Both the position numbers and the translations under genes were made by a program. This document shows, piece by piece, positions 24,801 to 35,559 of a stretch of DNA of 64,000 bases; the first letter of the stretch is position 1, and the number at the start of each line of letters is the position of its first letter. The DNA comes from Byssochlamys sp. IMV 00236 (lineage: Eukaryota > Ascomycota > Eurotiomycetes > Eurotiales > Thermoascaceae), in NCBI GenBank assembly GCA_001931875.2, contig MSJH02000840.1, forward strand, positions 620,001-684,000, given 5' to 3'. The notes below the pieces were generated by a model. The model ran no database searches. It had not been told where the DNA came from and saw nothing but the letters and a program-made list of their open reading frames with translations.

Positions 24801-27083
24801 CAGTAGGATGCCGGCGCGCAGAACGAGACGGACTTGCCGGACGGCATCGCGGACCGCAGTTTGGTGATGAAGGTGAGGTAGTTCTCGGTATCGTCAGCGC
24901 TACCTGCTGGGATGCCGGGGATATCGGGGGCAGCAGGATCTACGGTCTCAGGTTAATAACAGCGCATACAAGAGATAAGACCAACCATGTGCCAGCCTGA
25001 CTTACACTCCCAGTCGATATCAATGCCATCCAGGTCGTTATCAGTCACAAACGACACGATGTTCGCGACAAAGGTATCCTGGTTGCCGGGCTGGACCCCC
25101 TCGCGGAAAATAGAATATGTTGCCGGGTCGGTGGAGAAGCTCCAGCCCCCAAGCGACAATATCTTCTTGAAGCCCGACAGCTGCTGGAACAGCTCCCACT
25201 GGTCCTGGATGGAGCTGATGTCGACCTCATAGCTCGTCGAGACCTCGCCAAAGGACAGGTGAATGTGCGTGTAGGGCGTCAGGTCCATGGCGGTGATCTC
25301 CATGTTCAGGCAGGGCCGCTCGATGTTGTAGCCCTCGAAGTAGCCAATGTTGATGTACTCGGCCGGGGCATCGCCGACGACGACGTCGGTGCCGCAGTTG
25401 GAGATGCAGCCATTCTGGCCGGGGGCTGAAGTGCCTGGGGCGCCGGTGGCCGACTTGGATTCGGTGCAGAAGTCTGGGGTGATGCCGCATTGGCCGTATT
25501 TGTTCTAGAGACGGGATGAGCCAACTATGGTATTCAGGGAGAGGGGGAGCATACACAGCAGGCATTGAGCGGACATGGATTCAGGCTGGCCAGCGACACG
25601 CCCGATGCTGGCTGTTGCGTGCCCGGCTTCTGAGGCCCGCAGACGGCGTTCGCAACGGGCGCCGGCATAGGGGGGTCGCCCTTGCTGAGGCAGATGTACT
25701 GGTAGGCCTGCAGATTGTCGCAGCCCTCCCAGGCCCAGGTGTCGGTGTTGAAGCTCTCGATCTCGGCATTGGTGAGGTCGTTCGCCGCGGCGAGGCTCGC
25801 GCAGCTCTCGCCGGGCTCCACGTAGTGCGAGGCACAAGTGCCGTTGGCATTTGGCTGCGGGCGGTAGTCAGGCAAGGTACCGGCGGAGCAGCAGACGTGC
25901 TGGCCGACCACCAGCGTCGAGCAGAGGGTGCTGCTAGGGTTGTACTTGTCGAAGTCAGAGGCGGAGATGCCGCACTTCGCTGCTAGAGATGCGCCTGGAG
26001 AGAGCATCAGCGGGTGTCCATTTTTGCTACTGGGAGTAGTATGTACTTACAGCTATCCCCTGAGACGACCTGGATGGTCGAACACTCTGCTCGTTCGTTG
26101 AGTGCTCGTTTATTGAGTGTGGCTCGGACAGTGCTGTTAGTAGTAGTAGTAGTGGTGGTGCTGTTGCCGACAAGACTCGGCACCGACAGTGTGATGTCGA
26201 GCCAGTCTTCCGCGTCGTCGAAGGTAGTGATGCATTCGGCCGACGCCCACGCGGCTACGGCGTCCTGGACCAAGTATACATCGCGCTCTCCACTGGCGAC
26301 AATGCCGAAGCTGTACTCGGAGCTGCGGCCGTCCTGGGCACACAGCTGCACCACAGCGCTGCTGGAGAAGCCGGAGGTCTTGATTTTCGCGAGCAACTGC
26401 TGCAGCACAGCGGCGGGGACATCACCGACTCCAGAGCCAGCGAAAAGGCCGAGGGCGACGGAGTTGGAGTAAGCAAAAGCCGTTGTGTCGGTGCAGTCGG
26501 AGCTGTTTCGCTGGGATAACGCGGCGGCAAGTTGCTGCGCCGCGGCGTCCAAGTCCGCGATTGTGGCTGGGGTGCGGCTCTGGTTGAAAGCCAGCTGCAG
26601 CGACTGCTGAACATGAGTCGTCACGCCGCCTTTGGGCAGACAAGAGGCGGCATTGAGGGTGTTGGTGTTGCGGGTGATGGCTGCATCGAACCACTCGGTG
26701 GAATTGGTCGTACAGGCGCGAACAGACCCGTCCTTGCGCAGAGACGTGAAGAGGGAGAAGTCAAGCAGCATTGTCTGGTTGCACATGGCCAGCCGGTCCA
26801 ATTGGGGGTACACAGTCCAGTTGCGGGGACTCAGGCCAGCTTCGACACATCCTGATGGGCATTGACTGAGCACCGCGTTGATGAGTTCCGGGGTAAGTGT
26901 GTTAGCATTGGCATCAGCATCAGCGAATGTAGAGACGGCCGCCGCCGCTTTGGTTGCCACAGGATGTGCGGCAAGGTATGCGCTCAGGTTGTCAGAGCCG
27001 CCATCTACATGCAATGATAATACCGTCGCCGGAGACAACAGCAGGAGGCAGGTGGCCACCGCTCCGGACGGTGAGAACCACAT
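21851..27083 (-). CDS. Killer-toxin-like chitinase: LysM, chitin-binding, GH18, C-terminal LysM (1623 aa)
   Basis: Six exons: 27083-26051, 25994-25555, 25504-25006, 24939-23240, 23152-22824 and 22721-21851. All junctions keep frame and total 1624 codons with the stop. In order: signal peptide (start at 27083 chosen because it gives a clean one); an N-terminal domain to ~335; LysM ~337-386 (IQVVSGDSC); LysM ~400-455; a Cys-rich chitin-binding ChtBD1 ~465-530; then GH18 with DGIDIDWE (about 650-657, catalytic Glu) and [14 protein letters not shown] Pro/Thr/Ser linker, a Cys-Gly-rich array, a conserved C-terminal domain ([13 protein letters not shown]), a Thr-rich stalk and a last LysM (~1570-1623) follow. 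This is the layout of subgroup C chitinases related to the alpha/beta subunit of yeast killer toxins. It is likely secreted and chitin-directed, and lies head-to-head with a small secreted protein gene. Confidence 0.92.
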
Positions 27084-28616
27084 CGTCAGTCGGGGACAGT
27101 CTATAAGGTAAAGACGGTGCAGGAGCAAGCAGAGGAGGAGGGGCAAGTGATTATAATATATCAAGCGATACTCTATCGAGTGTGTTATGACGGAAGTCGA
27201 CTAGACGACTAGACCAAAAAGGAGAACTCCTTAGAGGTCTGGTCCTAGCTAGATCTTACATGTTACTATCAAGTGTTACTGTGGCTGCCACACATCGGGA
27301 GTATGGCCGAATTGGGACTGCAATGGACACCTGCAATGCAATCCGTTTACTAAGGGATGGTAGTCAACGGTCTTGGTCAATGGTCACGAACTTGGATTTT
27401 CGGCCCCCGTGTTACTGTATAGGAGAAGGATATATTACTAGCGTCCATGGATTCTGGGCACTGTCTGTATTGTGTGAGACGGGCGATAGGACACTGGAGG
27501 TATAGAAGAATCTTGAGAAGCTGAAGAAGTAATTAGAGAGAATGGTATAGAAGAAGATGGTGTCTCTTGCGACTAGGGATTTTGTTGGTTGGAGGATATT
27601 GTCTAAGGCAATTTTATAGATGATGATCTAGATCAAGAAACTGTAGGATTCCTAGCTAGGGAAGATCTTCTAGTTAGACTATATATCAAAAGTTTACTTA
27701 TCCAAAGAAACAATCCTATAATGTTAGATCCATATCCTGTGAATTTCTCTCTGTTTTCTTGTCCCAGATACTAACTGCCTATTACAAATCTCTATAGATG
27801 TCAATTTAATAATCTGCAATAAATGAGATGGCCTGCTGCAACTATATCTCTTGATAGTATCTATTTCAAAACAAGGGATTGCTGTAATGCCTGGGCAACG
27901 TCTCTATAGTCCTTTCATCCAAAGATAGAGCTCCTCTATATTGAAAGCTGAGAGAATTCATCTTGAAGAATAACTGAATCTTGTAACTTAATACAACTAT
28001 CCGGAGTTAACTGAGAATCTATAGAAGCCCTTGGGCCGCTATATTATTCCAATCTAGCTGTGTAGGCACTGGTCCTAAATCTCCTATATTAAATGCCCCT
28101 GCCTCGCCATTTGAATCGAACCAAGAGAGCCACTGATTTTCCCATAGCCAAACTGCCTGTATAAGAGATATGGGAGGCTCGATCATAGCATCAGGAAGCT
28201 AGCAACTGCTTGCTGATTCAGGAGGAAATCTAGCTGTTATATGTAGGAACTCCTTAGGCAAGTGTGTTAGATAGCAGAGCTTGTACGAAAGATACGAAAA
28301 ATACCAAAAATACGGCCCCCACGGATCTCGCGTCCCCGATGTCGGGTGATCCCCACAGTAAGCGGGTAATCATGCGACGGGTGTGGCTTGTTCGTGATAT
28401 ATGATTGGCCAATTGCACTTTTAACTCGTGCCAAGCCCCTGCCAAGCCATAATCTTATCTGATGTAACCTCTCGGCGGGGTCTGGCTCGGTGGGGGCCGG
28501 TTCGGGTAGTTCCGAGAGAGTGTTCTACTATGGTATGTAGATAGTAGATAGTCCCTCTTTTGTCCTTCCAATTCATTCCCCCTTCCCCCTTCCCATCTTT
28601 CACCAGAAATCGCATC
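27084..28616. other. Divergent promoter region with AT-rich gene relic
   Basis: The flanks serve as promoters for the chitinase (left) and the small secreted protein (right). The centre (27540-28250) is strongly AT-rich. Read on the minus strand, about 28240-28040 gives a coding-like stretch (AVWLWENQWLSWFDSNGE, then LGPVPTQLDWNNIAAQGL) that soon meets stops. It looks like a decayed gene of unknown family. Confidence 0.35.
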
Positions 28617-29517
28617 ATGGAGTTCTGGGCGCTCCTGGCGCTCGCTGCCTCCGTGGCAGCCATTCCCCTGGAAGGCCCTGGGGTTCAATTGCACAAACGC
28701 GACGGGGCAAGAAAACACATTGGATACCGCATCGTCTCAAAGGTCTGTCCCCCGCATTTCATCTTATGTCCTCTATTCCATCTCATATCCTCTATCCCGT
28801 CCCATATTTTCTATTCCATCCCATATGCGCCGTAACCCAGCCAACCAAATCAAACCACATCCCAGGCTGAAGCCGACGCCATCTACGAAAACAAAGGCAA
28901 AGCCGTGCAGTCCCTAGGCAAAGGGGCCCGCCAGCTCGGCCAGGGCACCTACATCTCGCCCCGGTTCCAGGACTTTCCCGAATGGAATCCCGAAGATGGC
29001 GCCCCTTGGGACTGCGTGGCGACGATCGACGCCGACGTATGGGACGGCTGGAAAAAGGCCTGGATCCCGAAGTCGTTCGAATTCCCGGAGGATAAAGAGA
29101 AGAATCCGGATAAGTGCAAGCCGCTGATGCTGTGGACGCCACGATGGAGTACGTGTATTCTTTCCTTTTTTNNNNNNNNNNNNNNNNNNNNTTTTTTTTT
29201 TTTTTTTTTTGCCTTCTTCCATTTTGGATGTACTGTTAATGCTGACGCATTGGACCGCAGAGGCGAACCGCGCCCGCTTCCTCACATACCTTGACGCGTC
29301 CATGACGGCCGACAACACTGTGCTCTTCTCCAAGGTGCTTAGCCATGAGGAAAAAGATCAGGCGTTGATCCCGCCCGCCCTTGTTGATACCGGTGAGCTG
29401 TATTTCGCGCAGTGTGCCGAGCGGGGAACCGATGCCAACGACCAGATTGGCAAGATGGGCGATGTAGATTGGGGTCTGCAATCCCTGCCGGGCTGGGGGC
29501 TGGGGACGGATTCGTAG
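28617..29517 (+). CDS. Small secreted protein resembling ADP-ribosyltransferase-type toxins (221 aa)
   Basis: Three exons: 28617-28742, 28866-29148 and 29261-29517 (222 codons with the stop). The start gives a clear signal peptide (MEFWALLALAASVAAIP), followed by a Lys-Arg site that could be cut by Kex2. The mature part begins with GYRIVSK, and GQGTYISPRFQ follows. The Y-R near the first strand and the G-T-Y-x-S/T-P motif match the first two landmarks of fungal/bacterial ART-type toxin folds. I could not place a catalytic Glu with certainty, so enzyme activity is inference. Intron 2 holds a run of T interrupted by 20 N, so its true length is unknown, but both splice sites are visible. Divergent partner: the killer-toxin-like chitinase. 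Confidence 0.65.
29172..29191. other. Assembly gap (20 N) inside a poly-T tract
   Basis: Twenty N within intron 2 of the small secreted protein gene, flanked by T runs on both sides. The gap probably reflects a homopolymer that the assembler could not resolve. Confidence 0.99.
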
Positions 29518-29684
29518 GGGAAGCGCGAGTTGGAAGGAATCAGTAGTCAGAGACTAACCGGTGAGGATACTGAAAGAGGAAGGCCGTAGGATACAACTGT
29601 GGTGGCCAACTGAACGGTAGACTCACCACGGTAGGCGAGTTGTCTGTATAAAGTGCTTTGCCGTACGAAACCTGACTCTTACCG

Positions 29685-31062
29685 CTATTGATTGAAGGCC
29701 TGCCGAGAGATTTCATGGTAAAGACTTGATCTATGACTAGTCGAATTGTCTTTGTCATATGGATCGAGTTCAGATAGATCAGTGTCCTCAGTAGATCCTG
29801 ATGGCGACTCCGGAAACCATGGCCCGTCAGTCGCCGCGTCCGATTCGAATGATGACCTCATTGATGTCTTCGTTGGTATATCCCCATATCTTCCCACCTT
29901 CCGCTGACGGCCCCGTTCACAGTTCATGTCTGTACTTCCGGTCTCCTCGTCTTCTGGCTTTCGTTTCTTGGGGCTGGAGCTCCGTGACTTATTACGGAGC
30001 GGCAAAAGGCGGCATTCCTCTCCGCTAAGCGTCTTAATCAAAGGTTCCGTCCTCGGAACAGAGCTCGTCAAGCTCGTAGCAGGTTCGTACAGAGCGATCC
30101 GGCGTGGTACACCAGCTTGGACGAAAATTGGGATAAACTGAAAGATCGTCCACGCAAAACGGGCGAACAGGTACTCCGGAGCCACGCCCGTGAGAAGTTG
30201 TAGGGTAACATTGTGGTAGAGTGACGTCAGTTCGTGAGGATCGGGAGAACAAAAGATATGAATAGCATATGCTCTGGCTTCATTTCCCCCATCTCTAAGA
30301 TCAGTTGAAGCGGTACACCGGGGCTTGGGAACGAATGTGAATCGTCTGTAGTCGAATGATGTGTGTATATCCGACCGTAGAAGAATCGCATTGCGAGGAT
30401 TGTCGATGGGTTCTGAGCCTGGCCTAGAGGTTTTCCCATATCGGGCCATCATGTTTCTCTGAAACCAACTACTTTGATTTCGAGGGATCAGGTGAGCACA
30501 CTCCGTTCCTTCGATATGATTTGTCACACGACATCGGATATCTCGTGAGAGGATTGCGTCCATCAATGTGCTCTGCCTTGGAGTCGGATGCTCTGCAGTC
30601 CTGGGGATATCAAGATTCCATGCCCGTGGAAGATTGCCGTGAGGAAATGCCCAGTCTTCGAAGCTTGGAACAATAGGATACACATCTGAGGGTCACTCAG
30701 CTTAGGTACGGGAAGAAGGAGATTTGATTGCTACCTTGGTAATTATCGGAGACCTGAAAGTAATAGTTCTTCTTCTGGAGAATGCCTTCGAGCGGGACCT
30801 TGACACGAACAGAGCCCTCTCTATCCTCGGTGAACCATCCGTCATATCGATTATTTGCGAGCACCGCACACGCGTCTAGCGCCGTTTGGTGGTGTATTCC
30901 GCCATCAGGATGGTCAAGACCTGGAATAATGATCAAGATGTCATGAGGGTCTGGAAAGGCGGGATGACGAAAATATATTTCGTATTCCGGATCGAACCTC
31001 AACGGCTCAAGCGTATGGGTTACCGGATTGCCATAACACGCCCGCCGAAGTGGTAACTCCAT
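29685..31062 (-). CDS. HNH_2 nuclease-domain protein, 442 aa
   Basis: Two exons, 31062-30735 and 30685-29685, with a 49 nt intron; the junction gives SDNYQDVYPIVPSF, as usual in this fungal family. The start at 31062 (MELPLRRA) fits family N-termini better than the upstream ATG at 31176. The N-terminal part has EIYFRHPAFPD. The HNH core lies at about residues 170-240: CRVTNHIEGTECAHLIPRNQ, then NAILLRSDIHTSFDYRRF. This supplies the metal-binding and catalytic His/Asn pattern of HNH_2. The C-terminal ~100 residues are charged and low in complexity, with a possible nuclear targeting stretch (SPKKRKPEDEE). The biological role of these proteins is not established. It is convergent with the ART-like gene and shares a ~470 bp promoter region with the next gene. 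Confidence 0.85.
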
Positions 31063-31531
31063 GATGAACCACGATAGAAATGGAGTGGCACGGGAATATA
31101 GAGAATATTTCGCTAGCTGACAATCACAGAAGATAAACGCAGCTTCGTTGAGGCAGGCTTTCCGTTCCTGAAACATGGAACTTTCACTGTTGCGGAGACA
31201 GTTGTTGCCGTAGTTACTTACTCGTCACGTGTGCCCGTTGTTTGCCCAAAGGAGCTTCCTCTATCTTTTCCAGTATCGCACGAGTAAGTTTAACAATGGC
31301 TTCTAAACAAGCCACGGTTATCTGTAACCTGCCTGCCTCCAGGATCTATTACTATCTTTTGCGGCGTTCTGAGAATCCATCGGTCAAGTCACGTGATCAG
31401 ATGCTCACCACGCGCATATGAAAAACATCCAACTTGGTATCCCAACAACTAACTAACTGCGTCTCGAACCCAGTCCATCCTGATTCGGGATCGGATATCT
31501 AGATTCCAACTCTTCCCCAATTTCAACTGCC

Positions 31532-32966
31532 ATGAGCGCTACGATGAGTGCTGAAGAATTCCTGGCCAACGTTGAAGGCGGCATCGTGCCAGTGGCCTGC
31601 CATGAGGATGTCTTGCGCATCGCATTCATCTATCTGGACGAGGGGCTGTGGACGGGCAACGGGGTGTTTGATGTTGTCGAGAAGCTGCACGCGCATGGCT
31701 GGTCCTTTGGTGAGGGCGAGTTGCGCTTTAACCGGTAAGCTAAAAACTATCCTATGGTACTACTATCTATGGTAATCCCTAATACCACTGTATAAAATAA
31801 ATAAATGATAATCATAAATAAACAGTACCCTGGATATATTCTACCTCGCACAGCTAGCAGCAGCCATCTACCGCTCTTCCTCCCAACTAGAAGATGACTT
31901 CCCCTCCTTCTCTGATTTCCCTGCCTTCTATACAGCTCACTACGACCTCCTGCACTCCTCCGCCTGGCGCTCCTACTACTCTATCCCCTATCTCAGCCAG
32001 CGCACCACAGCGCGCTTCTACCGCCCGCCCGACCTCCAGGACCTCCCGGACTCCTCCTCGCCGCTATGCCAGCCGCGCCGTCGTCCGGTATCTGGACACG
32101 TCCTGAAACTCCCCCGCTGGGCCTACACGGTGGGGTGCACGCGTTACAGGCAGCCCTTTCTGCCAGGGGAGACTCTGACTGCAGTCGCCCTCCGCACGCT
32201 GGAGGCAACCATGACACGTCTGCACACGGCCTGCCCCAGCGCACCACCACCGGCTTCGGAATCCCATGCGCGCTTCTGGCTGGACTATTTTACTCCTCCT
32301 GATCCATCTCCATCTCGCCTGGCGAAGGTACCGTCCCGGGAAGCATGGGGGCCCAATAGCTTTGGGATATTGGTCGCGCAGGGAAAGTATGATATACACG
32401 GGTTGGAAGCAGAGTACCTCGCACAGGTATCGGGGAAGGAGGAGGTGGAGGAAGATGGCGAGTCGGAGCCGGTGGTGTGGTGTGGGTTGCCGGATGGAGG
32501 GATTGGAGAGCAGGCTTGGTGGAGGGGGTGGGAGGAAGAGCTTGGGAGTGAGGAGGAGGTGGAGTTCCTCGCCGCTGTTGCGGTGGAGGAGACAGTTGGA
32601 CTAGGACTAGGACCCGAAGGAATCGAGCTGGATGAGTTGGACTTGTCAATCCGGTCACATATCCTACTGGCCGTCATGCAGGCTGCGGTGAAGGACGGGC
32701 AGGAGAGGGAGTCTTTCCTGGAGGAGCTGGAGAGGCGGATGGTGCAGAAGGGGAGAATTGGCCCGGAGAGGGCAGGCACCTGGGTCAAAGAGGCCTTGGG
32801 GATCATGGAGCCGTATGTACGCGGATGGCAGGGCGTGTGGCCTGGTGCAGAGGAGAGGGGGGAGATGCTACGACAGATCTTGGTGGAAAATGCGCAGCTC
32901 TTTGCACGCTGGAGGGTATCACCTCATTTGAAGCAGTTCACTTTCGAGCTGGGGCCGAGGGAGTAA
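31532..32966 (+). CDS. Conserved fungal protein of unknown function, 447 aa
   Basis: Two exons, 31532-31734 and 31826-32966, with a 91 nt intron (GTAAGC...AACAG) giving FNRTLDIFYLAQL. The start is the first of two nearby ATGs. There is no signal peptide or membrane helix. The product is acidic in the middle (EEVEEDGE) and rich in Trp and Glu, with a helical C-terminal half (SIRSHILLAVMQAAVKDG; WRVSPHLKQFTFELGPRE). I do not recognise a domain. Coding character is strong over the whole length, so the gene is likely real and intact. Confidence 0.75.
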
Positions 32967-34050
32967 GGGATTAGACTGCCATTACGACCATTCTACAACC
33001 ATTACAGATCGGGTCGGAATCGATGCTTATTATCATTACTACTACTGCTACTGCAGGCTGTATGATGATTCACTCGAGGTAAGTTACAACCGTACAGGAT
33101 GATCGTGGGGGGATGCGAATGATATTCTTCCATCAATCATAGATAGTGTTAGCATGTGCACCTTTGTATTCCTGGACTGCCGCTGTCCGCTTATTAACTT
33201 AACTACAATCCGATCCTTGCGATGCAGCCAAAGAACCGGGGTAACTAATGCAGGCTTGATTCCCCGCACAAAGCTTTGGAGCTACTACTGTAGTTAAAGT
33301 CATTTTGGGTTATCACGACAGGGATTCCTTTGCAACCCAACAGCCATTAGTGTAACTACTAGCCATATTATCTGTTCTTCGAATATTACATCGGCTGCTT
33401 CTTGCTCAGACAAGCCCCGTATATCGCTTCAAACGACATGCTAGGGCTAGTCGGGACACATTACGCCAAACCCTCCTTTGCCGCGCTTATAAACACCATT
33501 GTCTTCGAAATATAGGACTGATGTGTTCATTGAGGCAAAAGAGTATACCTGCAGTAATCTCAATTCAATCCATATCTTCAGATGTAATCATATACTGCCA
33601 TCGATGTCCGAAGAATTGTGCAGTTAAGTATCATCCAGCAGTGAATGTAATACTCTACTGCATCTAGCACTCACTTTAGGAATGCGATGCGCTGCTGAGC
33701 TCCTTGTGCGATGGAGCTTCACATGCTAACTACCATTACTGATTGGAAAATAGAACCCTTGTAGATCCCAATGGTATATTCATATGATATGTGCTCATAT
33801 CATTCTATGCTTAACTATAGAATAATCGCGTCCGTGGCTTAAGTAGCGGACCTCAGGTTTCGGTATTTCTCCGAGCTGCCCTATTTACTTAGTTAATCAT
33901 GTCCGGAGAAATGTGCGGGGGTTTGTCCATTACAGTACTTATCCCCATGGGACGTGTATTACCCACGACGCTACAATTTATTTTCGCACAACCAGCCAAG
34001 AACCATCGCAGTAAATAGATCAAAAGAGCAAGGCAACCTCACCACTAACT
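32967..34050. repeat. Intergenic with diverged dispersed repeat copy C
   Basis: Mostly AT-rich with no gene. Bases ~33945-34015 match part of repeat copies A and B: CTACAATTTATTTTCGCACA, then CAGCCAAGAACCATCGC. This is the most decayed of the three copies and lies just upstream of the reductase start. Confidence 0.45.
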
Positions 34051-35326
34051 ATGACGGCCAAAACGGTGGATGTATTACTCTATGGACTTGGAGCGTAAGC
34101 GGGATCTAACTATTTGCGTTTCCTAGAAGGCGAAAATACCATGATCAAGTGCTTACCTACTTACTTCTTAAAATAGAATCGGCTCCTTCTACGCATTCAT
34201 CTTGAGCCGGTCGCAAAATGTCCGGCTGACGGTCGTGGCTAGGTCGAATTATGATGCTGTTAAGATGAATGTATGGAGTTTAGCCTCAAACTCAAGCTGT
34301 GTATGCTCCGAGGTATGGCTAACTGATTTATCAGGGGATAGTTATCAAGAGTCAGAATCATGGAGAGCATGTTGTTCGTCCTTATAAAGGTTTGGGATCT
34401 ATATAGTAAATAGCAACTTTGATATACTGATTTATTATTTTCAGTTGTGAAAAACGCGGCAGAGGCAGAACAGTCTTTCGACTATATTGTCTGCTGTCAC
34501 AAAGCTATTCAGCAGGACCATGCACCAAAACAGTTGGCTCCGGCTGTGGACACGTCAAAGACAACAATTGTCATTGTTCAAAATGGGGTTAGTGTTTAAG
34601 AGAGAGAGAGTTATTCGGGATATTTCTAACGTCATTAAAGGTTGGAAATGAAGACGCATTCCGAGACACCTTTCCAAAATGCACGATCTTATCCTGCGTT
34701 GTAAGTTTTAACTCCATGTCTGCGTGTTGGTGATAATAATTAATACAATGCAGACCTGGGTTGGAGCGACACAAACCTCACCCGGAATCGTGGCGCACAC
34801 AAAGTCCGAGGACATGCAGATGGGACTCTTCCCCAATACAAACCTCGATCCAGACCTCGAGAGACGACGATTGGACGAATTTGCTAGCTTGCTAACGCAC
34901 GGAAAGACGGTGTTCCAAGTTGTCCCCAACGTCCAAGTCCAGCGGTGGGAAAAGGTCGTCTGGAATGCAGCCTGGAATACTCTCACTACTCTGACCCTTC
35001 TCGACACCAAGTCATGGCTGGGTTCGTCGCCTGATGCATTACCTCTGACGCGACGTCTGATGACAGAGGTCATTGACGTAGCGCGAAGATTAGGCGTTCC
35101 GATCGAGCATTCTCTTGTAGATACGCTCATCGATAAGATCACGGCTATGCCGGGAATCGGAAGTAGCATGCAGACGGACTATAAGAATGGGAGGCCGATG
35201 GAAGTGGATGTTATTTTGGGAACGCCTGTGAAGAAGGCTCGAGAACTTGGCGTCGATATACCAACGGTGGAAACGCTCTATGTGATTCTGACAGCGGTCA
35301 ACGGCAGACTGACTATTGCGCAGTAA
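34051..35326 (+). CDS. 2-dehydropantoate 2-reductase (ketopantoate reductase) family, 322 aa
   Basis: Six exons: 34051-34094, 34177-34270, 34335-34389, 34445-34587, 34641-34700 and 34754-35326; 323 codons with the stop. The Rossmann loop GLGAIGSFYA is rebuilt across intron 1, and VARSNYD follows at the NADP-binding edge. Central motifs are DYIVCCHKA and VIVQNGVGNED. The C-terminal ApbA domain has the catalytic lysine region WEKVVWNAAWNTL. Family members reduce ketopantoate to pantoate with NADPH on the path to coenzyme A. Fungi carry several paralogues, some of unknown substrate, so pantothenate synthesis is not assured. Length is normal for the family. Confidence 0.88.
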
Positions 35327-35559
35327 TCTGTAGATACAGAAGGAGTTTATTATCTAGAATTATAGTAGAAGGCCGTACCTAGGTTGACAGGCAAAAGCCT
35401 TCTGGTCGGCATAACGGTCAGCAGTGGCACGGCATTCAGCTTATTCGGTATCACGACTCGCACCGAAGGAAGACATGAATAAATCAACCTAATCTTTCTG
35501 ACAGGATATGACGACGATGTTATGGGTCAATCCTAATAGCACCCAACTTTGTAAACACA

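Noticed and set aside
22002..26472. Long plus-strand open frames across the chitinase gene
   Set aside because: They are antisense shadows of GC-rich, repetitive chitinase exons; their products are low in complexity (Val or Arg runs) and match no family.
9654..34356. 16-base identity TAGTTATCAAGAGTCA at ~9654 and ~34339
   Set aside because: The right copy lies inside a reductase exon; a single match this long is expected by chance in a 64 kb window.
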